Below, in pieces: positions 44,662 to 51,950 of a stretch of 64,000 nucleotides of DNA. The stretch is from positions 2,356,001 through 2,420,000 of the forward strand of contig NZ_CP042818.1 of NCBI RefSeq assembly GCF_008153345.1, given 5' to 3'. Source of the stretch: Treponema phagedenis (GTDB taxonomy: Bacteria; Spirochaetota; Spirochaetia; Treponematales; Treponemataceae). The notes beneath the pieces were generated by a model. The model saw nothing but the letters and a program-made list of their open reading frames with translations, made no database searches and had not been told where the DNA came from. A program made the translations under genes and the position numbers. The stretch's first letter is position 1. Each line of letters opens with the position of its first letter.

Positions 44662-44711
44662 CGTCGCAGCAACAGCGGAGTCTATGACTTAGTTTTTTGT
44701 ATTTCTGATAA
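44662..44711 (-). repeat. Second dispersed repeat (about 50 bp)
   Basis: On the minus strand this reads TTATCAGAAATACAAAAAAC then TAAGTCATAGACTCCGCTGT, nearly the same as 36628-36677 on the plus strand. It lies just outside the boundary of R7. The 230 bp from 44493 contain no gene. Confidence 0.65.
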
Positions 44712-44722
44712 ACTTAAACCTA

Positions 44723-45803
44723 GTATAACGTTTTGTAATTAACTTCTACATATACTAATCCAAGCACTAATAACGGTTTGCGGGTTCTGTATTCCTTGAT
44801 ACTTATACGGGTTCAAACGATGTTTAAAAACTACCACACCGACATAAATAGGAGTTTTTAAACTCGCAGCTACTGTAAACAGGAATAGCAAATATTACAT
44901 CCAGAACGGGCACTGATGCCCGTGGTTCCACGCAGCAGCGACGTTTTAAAGCAAGGCTGCTTACAAAGCTTTAAAACTCGCAGCACTGATTTAATCAAGA
45001 ATACTAAAAATCAGGGCGTGGCGGTGGTTCCACGCAGAAGCGATGTTTTAAAGCAAGGCTGCTTACAAAGCTTTAAAACTCGCAGACCTAATTTTGACAA
45101 GGACGTCAAAATTAGGTCGTGGTTCCAAAGAGTGAACACCTCACACCCATACGTGTGAAAACCTTACCTGCAAGGAGGTGCTCTGCGGATTCAGTGTTCC
45201 CTATAGTAAATTGCTCACCGTTATTAAATTCTAAACGATGTTTTAAAGCATCAATACAAAACTGTAAAATTGAAGCGTTAAAACTCGTTGGCAAAGCGAA
45301 GGCAAATTATTAATGCTTTGCCCTATGGTAAGTTTACTCACCGTTGCTAAATTCCAAGCGATGTTTTGCCTGTACTTTATTGTAAACAGGCAAAACTCGT
45401 AGACGAACCAAAGGTAAAATTCCAAGGGTTCGCCGTTGCGCCGTGTCGAACTCAGAACGGGCACGGACGCCCGTGGTTCCAAACAGATGGGTTAGTTTTT
45501 GCCATGGGCGGCAAAACTCAGAAAAAATTCAAACGATGTTTAAAAGCATCAATACAAAATTATAAAATTGAAGCTTTTAAACTCGCAGCACTGATTTAAT
45601 CAAGAATACTAAAAATCAGGGCGTGGCGGTGGTTCCACGCAGAAACGATGTTTTAAAGCAAAAGTATTTGTAAAGCTTTAAAACTCGCAAGGTTTAGTTT
45701 TGCCATGGACGGCAAAACTAAACCTGAGCTCTTTTTTATAAAACTTTTTACGTTTTAGTAAGATGTATTAAAAACGAATCGACTTATTAAAAAAACGCTG
45801 TAC
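44723..45803 (-). repeat. Dispersed hairpin element, copy R7 (1.08 kb, expanded and shuffled)
   Basis: Bounded by GTATAACGTTTTGTAATTAA and AAAAAAACGCTGTAC. The interior is a mosaic of modules: GGGCAC...GCCC GTGGTTCCA (three times), GTTTTAAAGC ... GCTTTAAAACTCGCA (at least three times), GTTTAAAAGC-type, TTTTGAC/GTCAAAA, TTTTGCC/GGCAAAA, and the core ACGGCGCAAC. A 59-bp segment starting GCAGCACTGATTTAATCAAG occurs twice (44980-45038 and 45585-45643). No protein-coding gene is supported across 44493-45889. Confidence 0.8.
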
Positions 45804-45889
45804 TTTGTTATAATCAATAAAAGACTCCACAGAAAAAAGCTCGGCGGCGGGGAGCTGTCTTTTTTTTATTTTTTTGATACTATATCTCC

Positions 45890-46351
45890 ATGGCTGAAAA
45901 AAATACATGTATTCATGTCTTGCATCTTATCGTTATAATCCTGGTCGGAATCATCATGATAGGTACAGTGGCAGGGTTAATAAAAGCTAGCGCAAAACAA
46001 AATGAAATAGCGGAAGAAGTTCCGCCCATCATATTGCAAAAAGAAGATGCTTTATACGGAGAGATCGGCAGGTTGCGTATCAGCAGTGCGGATTCTCCTC
46101 CGATAAGTGTTATCGTAACTCCTTTCTTGCAATATGCAAAAGCGGACATCGCTTTGCAGGAAGAGCTTATAAGAAAGAAAGAAATACTTAAAAAGGTTAT
46201 TATTTCCTGGTTTGAGAAAAAAAACGCCGTACAACTTTCTACGTTTCCTCCCGACAAAATAAAAAAACTCCTTTTGGAAGAGTTGAATAAGCAATTGGTT
46301 TTGGGTAAAATAAAAGGAATCTATTTTGAAGAGTTAACTCTCTTAAACTAA
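45890..46351 (+). CDS. FliL-like membrane protein
   Basis: 153 residues. One N-terminal membrane helix (about residues 9-30) is followed by a periplasmic domain with the FliL pattern: YGEIGRLRISSADSPPISVIVTPFLQYAK, an acidic/helical middle and the end NKQLVLGKIKGIYFEELTLLN. FliL sits at the flagellar motor and tunes torque or stator behaviour. Here it is away from flagellar genes and is followed by a membrane protein, an ECF sigma factor and an anti-sigma factor. There is no RBS; a GATACT box ends 8 bp before the ATG, and a hairpin with a T-run (about 45829-45868) lies just upstream. Confidence 0.75.
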   Translation: MAEKNTCIHVLHLIVIILVGIIMIGTVAGLIKASAKQNEIAEEVPPIILQKEDALYGEIGRLRISSADSPPISVIVTPFLQYAKADIALQEELIRKKEILKKVIISWFEKKNAVQLSTFPPDKIKKLLLEELNKQLVLGKIKGIYFEELTLLN

Positions 46352-46400
46352 ACTGAAAGATTTGCAGATTTTCAGCGTAAATCATGAAGGAGATTGACAA

Positions 46401-46769
46401 ATGACACACGAAGCGGTTCCGGCAGCACAGATTATTATTGCGATTATTCCTATTGTAGGAATTGTAACCGGCGGCAGTGTTATATTTTTTTATCTTTTGT
46501 GGAGACATAAACAAATTATCTGCCAAATTGAAAATAATATTTACATCCGTCCTTCTTTTAATTTAGTTGCATTTTGTTTGCTTGCAGGCATTATGCTCAC
46601 CATTACAGGATTTGTTTTAACTATACTTTTTGCAATTATAAACGGAATAAGTTATGTTTTACTTGGAGGACTTATTCCGCTTGCTATTGGAATCAGTTTT
46701 TTAAGTTTTTTTTATTACACCACCCATATCGATGCGGAAATTTTATGGAAAGGAGACGAACGTGCTTAA
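46401..46769 (+). CDS. Small membrane protein upstream of the ECF sigma factor
   Basis: 122 residues with three hydrophobic helices (about 8-30, 53-78, 82-104) and a short hydrophilic C-terminus. It has an RBS (GAAGGAG) before the ATG. It overlaps the sigma-factor gene by 8 bp, and the Shine-Dalgarno sequence of that gene (AAGGAG) lies inside its 3' end, indicating coupled translation. I do not recognise the family. It may be a membrane partner of the sigma/anti-sigma pair. Confidence 0.72.
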   Translation: MTHEAVPAAQIIIAIIPIVGIVTGGSVIFFYLLWRHKQIICQIENNIYIRPSFNLVAFCLLAGIMLTITGFVLTILFAIINGISYVLLGGLIPLAIGISFLSFFYYTTHIDAEILWKGDERA

Positions 46770-47421
46770 AAAAAAGATTTTATCAAATAACGATCCGAAA
46801 AAAGAACAGCAGACTCAGAAAAAAATTGATAAAGAAATTTGTAAAGCGGTTTTAAACGGAAACACACAAGCATTCAGCGTATTGGTAGAAAAATATCAGC
46901 AACAGATATATCGGCTTGGGATGAGCTTTTTTAAAAACGAGGATGACAGCAAAGACTTTGTGCAAGATGTTATGCTCAAAGCATACACAGCATTAGGCTC
47001 GTTTAGGGGCGACTCGGCTTTCTCTACATGGCTTATCAGCATTGCCTATAATACCGCCATCAATTCTATGCGAAGGTCTCAACGATTTGTTTCCTTTGCG
47101 GAATCCTTTGAAATTGAAGCTCCGGGGGAAACTCCCGAAGAGCGGCATATCAATAATTGTGTGAAGCTTTCAATTCGGGAAGCAGTGGAAAACCTTTGTG
47201 AAAAATATCGCGTTTGTATTGATTTATATTTCTTCTATGACATGCCGTACGCGGATATATCGAGCATAACAGGTTTGCCCGTTAATACCATAAAATCTCA
47301 TGTATTCAGAGCAAAGAAGATTTTGCGGGAATACTTAACGGAAGAACAAGTACTTTTTAGAAGTAATGAAAACCCCTCTTCGGGAATATTTGCTATTTTT
47401 CAATTACGCTATGACTTGTGA
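46762..47421 (+). CDS. ECF-family RNA polymerase sigma factor
   Basis: About 219 residues from GTG 46762, chosen because AAGGAG lies 6 bp upstream. Region 2 reads DFVQDVMLKAYTALGSFRGDSAFSTWLISIAYNTAINSMRR (about residues 60-103) and region 4 is a C-terminal HTH, DMPYADISSITGLPVNTIKSHVFRAKKIL (about 165-193). It directs RNA polymerase to a stress or envelope regulon. It is in an operon with a zinc-type anti-sigma gene that overlaps its 3' end by 11 bp (or 56 bp if the earlier ATG is used). Confidence 0.93.
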   Translation: MLKKKILSNNDPKKEQQTQKKIDKEICKAVLNGNTQAFSVLVEKYQQQIYRLGMSFFKNEDDSKDFVQDVMLKAYTALGSFRGDSAFSTWLISIAYNTAINSMRRSQRFVSFAESFEIEAPGETPEERHINNCVKLSIREAVENLCEKYRVCIDLYFFYDMPYADISSITGLPVNTIKSHVFRAKKILREYLTEEQVLFRSNENPSSGIFAIFQLRYDL

Positions 47422-47881
47422 AAAAATAATTGATACATACTTAAAGCTTGATAAATATGAAAGAGTCCCGATTGGAATTACACTGCATCTGCTTAGATGC
47501 AGGTCTTGCAGGGAAACCGTAAAAAAACTTTCAAAAGTCTATACACAACACAGAAAAAAAGAGAAAAATCCCAGTCCCGAACTCGTGGAAGATATAATGC
47601 AAAACATATATCAACTGTCAGAAAAACCTGTTCAGACAGAAACCCTGAGCGATGCAAAAATTCTTCTCTGGATGCTTACCGGCCTGTTAATTGTCATAGG
47701 CTTCATCATACTGCCCTTTACCGAAATAGGGCAATGGGGAATAAATCACTTAGGCATTGCCTTTATCATTCCATTTGCCCTTATCTGCGCCATCTCCGTT
47801 TCCGCCTTTTATGCGGTCTTTGTCGGAAAAAATATTGATTTCTTTGTAAAACAATTTGATCTTCCTACAAGCCTGCAATAA
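47411..47881 (+). CDS. Zinc anti-sigma (ZAS)-type membrane protein
   Basis: About 156 residues from ATG 47411; ATG 47366 is an alternative giving 171. It has the HxxxCxxC zinc motif of ZAS anti-sigma factors: His26, Cys30 and Cys33 in TLHLLRCRSCRET. Two membrane helices (about 83-105 and 115-140) follow, and the tail is short. Such proteins hold the ECF sigma factor inactive at the membrane and release it on redox or envelope stress. Overlap with the sigma gene fits a sigma/anti-sigma pair. Confidence 0.82.
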   Translation: MTCEKIIDTYLKLDKYERVPIGITLHLLRCRSCRETVKKLSKVYTQHRKKEKNPSPELVEDIMQNIYQLSEKPVQTETLSDAKILLWMLTGLLIVIGFIILPFTEIGQWGINHLGIAFIIPFALICAISVSAFYAVFVGKNIDFFVKQFDLPTSLQ

Positions 47882-47887
47882 GCTTTG

Positions 47888-48030
47888 TAACAATTTACAG
47901 TGTAAGCTTCTTTTGATAAATCCGTTTTAATTCATCACATACGAATCATAAAAAATTTATAAAAAGAGCCCGACACGGCGCAACGGTGAGTAAACTTACC
48001 ATAGGCAAAATGCAGCTTTTCTCTCAAAAT
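47888..48030 (+). repeat. Dispersed hairpin element, copy R9 (partial)
   Basis: The left part (GTAACAATTTACAGTGTAAGC, TCATAAAAAATTTATAAAAA), the core GAGCCCGACACGGCGCAACG and GTGAGTAAACTTACCATAGG are present, but the right tail and terminal repeat are missing. It occupies the gap between the anti-sigma gene and ogt. The sequence 48031-48211 has no supported gene. Confidence 0.55.
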
Positions 48031-48211
48031 TTGCCTGCCGTTTTAAAATTGCTTTTTTCTAGCGGCGATAACTTTTAAACGCATTTCAGCGTGGAACCGC
48101 CGCCGTACATGTTCTTCCGGAGCATCCGCGGGTTTAAGCCCGTAAATTCCCTCCGATAAAAATGAGTCTGCTTTTTTGAACATTCCTGAACCAAACAGTC
48201 CGGCGAAAAAG

Positions 48212-48694
48212 TTACCGTAAAGCTTGTTGTAAATCTTTTTCCATTTCCAGCAAAAAGCGTTTTGCTTCAATGCCGCAGGCAAAGCCTGTGAGGGAACCGT
48301 CGGAGCCGATAAGGCGGTGGCAAGGCACTATGATGAGAATTGGATTTTTGTTTGCCGCATTGCCGACAGCGCGGTACGCCTTTGGAGCACCGATTAGTTC
48401 CGCAAGTTCTTTATAGGATTGAGTTTGTCCGTAAGGAATCTCTTGCAAGGCTTTCCATACACGCTGCTGAAATTCGGTTCCCAAAAAAATAACCGGCACG
48501 GTAAAACGTTTGAGCTTGCCGTCAAAGTATGCACGCAGCTCATCGACACAGTGGTTTAATACCGAAGACGAAGTACAGGAAACAATCGGTGCATTTTCTT
48601 TGTGTATGCCGACAGAAGAAATTACGCCGCCGGTTTCTTCAATACGAAGAACGCCTATCGGGCTTTTAACGGTGATAGTCTGTATTGTGTTCAA
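48212..48694 (-). CDS. ogt: Methylated-DNA--protein-cysteine methyltransferase
   Basis: 160 residues. The active-site motif is IIVPCHRLIGSDGSLTGFACGIEAKRFLLEME; Cys (about residue 130) accepts the alkyl group from O6-methylguanine. The upstream VWKALQEIPYGQTQSYKELAELIGAPKAYRAVGNA is the DNA-binding HTH. It repairs alkylated DNA in a suicide reaction. Its ATG overlaps the stop of namZ by ATGA, so it is the third gene of the serine hydrolase-namZ-ogt operon, an odd partner for cell-wall recycling genes. Confidence 0.95.
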   Translation of the reverse strand: MNTIQTITVKSPIGVLRIEETGGVISSVGIHKENAPIVSCTSSSVLNHCVDELRAYFDGKLKRFTVPVIFLGTEFQQRVWKALQEIPYGQTQSYKELAELIGAPKAYRAVGNAANKNPILIIVPCHRLIGSDGSLTGFACGIEAKRFLLEMEKDLQQALR

Positions 48695-49884
48695 TATAAG
48701 AGATACCTCCTTCGTATGCGCATAAAGCGTTTGGTGTCTTTTTGCATAAGAGCATCAAGCTCTGTCAGACTGAGTTTGTTTTCGGTTATTTTATTTGTGC
48801 CGGTAAGAAGATTGAGTCCGCAATATTTGTTCGGAGCATTGATAATTTTAAAATCGGTTTGATACAATTCCCGTATGGTATACAGAATTACAAAACCGGC
48901 ATACACAGGTTTACACTGCGCTTTGTCGGTTACAATAATTTGTACTCCTTTACAGGGAATGTTTTTATGCAGCGAGAGCGACGGAGTAAAATACGCCGGT
49001 ACAAAAAGCAATCCGCTCAGGTTTAATCGGTTTAAGGAATCCGCAAGTTCAGGCGCATCGATAAAAGGTGCGCCGATATATTGAAAAGGCATAGTGGTTC
49101 CTCTGCCGACGGAAATATTGGTTCCCTCAAAAACGCAGATGCCCGCATAGAGCAAGGCGGTTTCGGCGGACGGAATATTCGGCGAGGTAGGTATCCACGG
49201 AAGTGGCAATGAATTAAAATAAGAATTTCTATCCCAGTTTTTCATTGCAATAACATGCAGCGTACATTGTATTTTGTACTCAGTATTAAATAACCGTGCG
49301 AGTTCACCGACTGTCATGCCGTGCCGCTGCACAATCGGATAATAGCCGACAAATGAGCGATACTCCATATCGAGTATGGTTCCTTCAACAGCGGAACCGG
49401 AAATAGGATTAGGCCGATCAAAGACTACAAAAGTTTTGTTGAACTTTGCGCATGCTTCCATCGCATATGCCATTGTGTAAATATATGTATAAAAACGGGC
49501 GCCAACATCCTGAATATCAAAGCAGAGAATGTCAATATCTTGCACCATTTGCTCTGTCGGGCGTTTTGTTTTACCGTATAAACTGTATACGGTAAGTCCG
49601 GTTTTTGCATCGATTGTATCTTCTATTGCGGCTCCCTCGCGTGCATCGCCGCGGATGCCGTGCTCGGGCGAAAATAATGCGGTAAGGTTTACCGCCTCTG
49701 CAAGAATATCGATGGACGAAACTCCCTTTGCATTTATGCCGGTTTGATTGGTAATAAGCCCAACGCGCTTACCTTCAAAGAGGTGTCGGTGTTCATACAC
49801 TCTTTCAATACCGAGAATAATTTTCTCGGCGAACAAGAAAATAGTACAGCATAAAAGGCTGAATATACAAAGAAGCTTTTTCAT
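48691..49884 (-). CDS. namZ: Exo-beta-N-acetylmuramidase NamZ-like (DUF1343) protein
   Basis: 397 residues with a signal peptide (MKKLLCIFSLLCCTIFLFAE). DUF1343 motifs are GKRVGLITNQTGIN, LTALFSPEHGIRGDAREGAAIEDTID, CFDIQDVGARFYTYIYTMAYAMEA, and VVFDRPNPISGSAVEG. In B. subtilis NamZ (YbbC) removes non-reducing MurNAc from peptidoglycan pieces outside the cell. The start codon overlaps the stop of the serine hydrolase gene (ATGA), matching the Bacillus recycling cluster where namZ is next to a beta-lactamase-family gene. Confidence 0.9.
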   Translation of the reverse strand: MKKLLCIFSLLCCTIFLFAEKIILGIERVYEHRHLFEGKRVGLITNQTGINAKGVSSIDILAEAVNLTALFSPEHGIRGDAREGAAIEDTIDAKTGLTVYSLYGKTKRPTEQMVQDIDILCFDIQDVGARFYTYIYTMAYAMEACAKFNKTFVVFDRPNPISGSAVEGTILDMEYRSFVGYYPIVQRHGMTVGELARLFNTEYKIQCTLHVIAMKNWDRNSYFNSLPLPWIPTSPNIPSAETALLYAGICVFEGTNISVGRGTTMPFQYIGAPFIDAPELADSLNRLNLSGLLFVPAYFTPSLSLHKNIPCKGVQIIVTDKAQCKPVYAGFVILYTIRELYQTDFKIINAPNKYCGLNLLTGTNKITENKLSLTELDALMQKDTKRFMRIRRRYLLY

Positions 49885-51842
49885 TTTATACTCTCCAATT
49901 TTTTTTCGATTGCTTTTCCCGTTGGGGATTTTAAAAAAGCACGCAGCTTTGATGAGTGTTTTGCAGAGCTTTTGACTGTGTCCATAAGTGCACGCAGATC
50001 TTTTATGTATCCTGAGTTATTAAAATTTTTTATAGCTTTGAGCATTGCATATTTTTTTTCCACAAGCTCTATCAGCATAAAGTCAAAAAAATCCTTGTCG
50101 GTATTTTCAAAGGCATTGTAGAGTATAGTCGTGATTGCACCGTAACATTTTGCTAAATAATAATCGCCTTCGGTTTTTACTGCGGATCTTTTTTTATCGG
50201 GATAGGGAGTATTCTTTGCATTCGTAAGGAGGATAATAATGAGATTTTTTTTCGGATCGATTACAGTAAGCGTTCCCGTCCAGCCGGTATGTCCGACAGT
50301 ATTCGAATCCGCAAGCGGCGAAAACGCCCACGCATAGTTTTGCGCACCCTGCCTTCTCCATCCAAGTCCGTACGAAGGACTTATATAGCTTTGGCTTGCA
50401 AAAAGAGAAACAGTATTCTCATCGAAAAGTTTAATTGTCCCGTATCCGCCGCGGTTTAACATCACCTGTGCAAGTACCGCAAGACTTTCCGCATTTGCAA
50501 AAAGCCCCGCGTGTCCGCTTACCTGCTCCATTGAATGAAAGGCTTCTTCATCATGCACCGTTCCGTGAATAAGAAATCGACGAAGGTTTTTGTTTTCATC
50601 TGTAGAGGATGCGGTATTACCGGTAATTGCGGTTGCTGCAATTTCATCAAGCATAAAATTATGTTTAAGCGGCTCAAAACATATACTATTCAAGTTTAAA
50701 GGCTTATAAAAATTTTTTGTAACATATTCATCAAGCGGCATCTTGGTAATTTTTTCTATAATAAAGGTAAGCAATAAATAATCGATATCCGAATATAACA
50801 CTTGAGTGCCCGGTTTATACACTAGCGGTGTTTCCATTATAAGTCGGAAGGTGCGTTCCCGCGGTGATAATACTTCATCCGAAACAACTATTACGTATCT
50901 TATTTTGCCTTTTGAATTTTTCTTGCGGATTGTTTTTGTTAAGGGTTTTGATATCTTTGCAAAATACCGCGCTCCGGCTGGAAAGCCTGCCTGATGCGTA
51001 AGCAAGTCATGTATTGTGATATATTTTTTTCCGGTGAATTTTGCTTTTTTAGAATCAACAAATTCGGGAAAAAACGATACCACCCTGTCATGAATAGAAA
51101 TCTTTTGCTCATAAATAAGTTTTTGCAATGCAAAGTTTGCCGCATAGATTTTTGTATTGCTTGCCAAATCAAACAAAGTTGAATTTGTTACCGGAATAGG
51201 TTTTTTAACCGGTTTACCGAATATATCAACCGTACTAATATTACCATAGCTGCTGCTCTTTAAAAGCTTCCCGTCTTTTACAATAACAAGCTGTGCGCCG
51301 GGGAATCCGTTTTGCACTTCAGCATTGATAATAGAATCAACTAATTGAAATGCCCTGTAATCAACGGTTCCGATATTTGTGGGCTTATAGATAATTTCAG
51401 GATAAGGTATTTGAAGTTTTAGAAATGGTTTAGTTTCAGTTTTTTGATCCCCTTTTTTTACTATTTGAATATTTCCGATGTAAAGAATATTTTTCCCGTT
51501 TTTTGTAATAGTACTGATATCTATGCAAGTATTTTCTTGGTCACAAATTTTTTTTGTATTTATATTATAACCGTTTACATATAAATTAAAATTTTTTATT
51601 CCTTTTGCAGTAAAATATAGCTTTCCCTGTTCGCTAAATCCGATAAAAGAAATGAAATTATTTGTTAAAATTGAATCATCATAGTTGCTAAAATCAATTG
51701 GAAACACTGTATCAACTTGAAACTCTGCTTCATGTTGCTCCGATAAAAACCTTGGAGCGGTTGTAGGACTCACAATAATTTTAGGAGAGCTGGCGCATGC
51801 AGTCAGTAATATGGAAAGTACAAAAATTACATTTTTTTTCAC
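49881..51842 (-). CDS. Serine hydrolase of the beta-lactamase/esterase (PBP-like) family, lipoprotein
   Basis: 653 residues. The N-terminus (GTG start, MKKNVIFVLSILLTACASS) has a lipobox ending at Cys16. A beta-rich N-terminal region (about 20-165) precedes the catalytic domain, which has SxxK in DLASNTKIYA (Ser about 225) and a YSD (YxN-like) motif in VLYSDIDYLLLTFI, then HTGWTG near the third motif. Class C type enzymes of this group include B. subtilis YbbE of the muropeptide recycling operon. It heads the operon with namZ and ogt. A TATACT box ends 7 bp before the GTG, with no RBS, so a leaderless message is possible. Confidence 0.88.
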   Translation of the reverse strand: MKKNVIFVLSILLTACASSPKIIVSPTTAPRFLSEQHEAEFQVDTVFPIDFSNYDDSILTNNFISFIGFSEQGKLYFTAKGIKNFNLYVNGYNINTKKICDQENTCIDISTITKNGKNILYIGNIQIVKKGDQKTETKPFLKLQIPYPEIIYKPTNIGTVDYRAFQLVDSIINAEVQNGFPGAQLVIVKDGKLLKSSSYGNISTVDIFGKPVKKPIPVTNSTLFDLASNTKIYAANFALQKLIYEQKISIHDRVVSFFPEFVDSKKAKFTGKKYITIHDLLTHQAGFPAGARYFAKISKPLTKTIRKKNSKGKIRYVIVVSDEVLSPRERTFRLIMETPLVYKPGTQVLYSDIDYLLLTFIIEKITKMPLDEYVTKNFYKPLNLNSICFEPLKHNFMLDEIAATAITGNTASSTDENKNLRRFLIHGTVHDEEAFHSMEQVSGHAGLFANAESLAVLAQVMLNRGGYGTIKLFDENTVSLFASQSYISPSYGLGWRRQGAQNYAWAFSPLADSNTVGHTGWTGTLTVIDPKKNLIIILLTNAKNTPYPDKKRSAVKTEGDYYLAKCYGAITTILYNAFENTDKDFFDFMLIELVEKKYAMLKAIKNFNNSGYIKDLRALMDTVKSSAKHSSKLRAFLKSPTGKAIEKKLESIK

Positions 51843-51849
51843 AGCAAGT

Positions 51850-51855
51850 AGTATA
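51850..51855 (-). promoter_or_regulatory. -10 box of the serine hydrolase operon
   Basis: Minus strand TATACT, with 7 bases to the GTG start codon and no Shine-Dalgarno sequence. The matching -35 (TTTTAA at about 17 bp) is weak. Confidence 0.4.
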
Positions 51856-51916
51856 CTAAATCCTTTTTATTATTAAAAGAGTGCTTCTTCATCGTCAGTT
51901 TTTAAAATAAAAATAC

Positions 51917-51944
51917 TTGAACAACTTAGAAATTTGACTATACT
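51917..51944 (+). promoter_or_regulatory. Promoter of ktrB, leaderless arrangement
   Basis: TTGAAC (51917-51922), 16 bp, TATACT (51939-51944), then only TTTAGC before ATG 51951. Transcription should begin at or next to the A of the ATG. No ribosome-binding site exists. Confidence 0.6.
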
Positions 51945-51950
51945 TTTAGC

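Noticed and set aside
48043-48282. A minus-strand open frame overlapping the end of ogt, ending in a basic stretch.
   Set aside because: It overlaps ogt in another frame, has no good ribosome-binding site and resembles no family I know. A short remnant is possible but unsupported.
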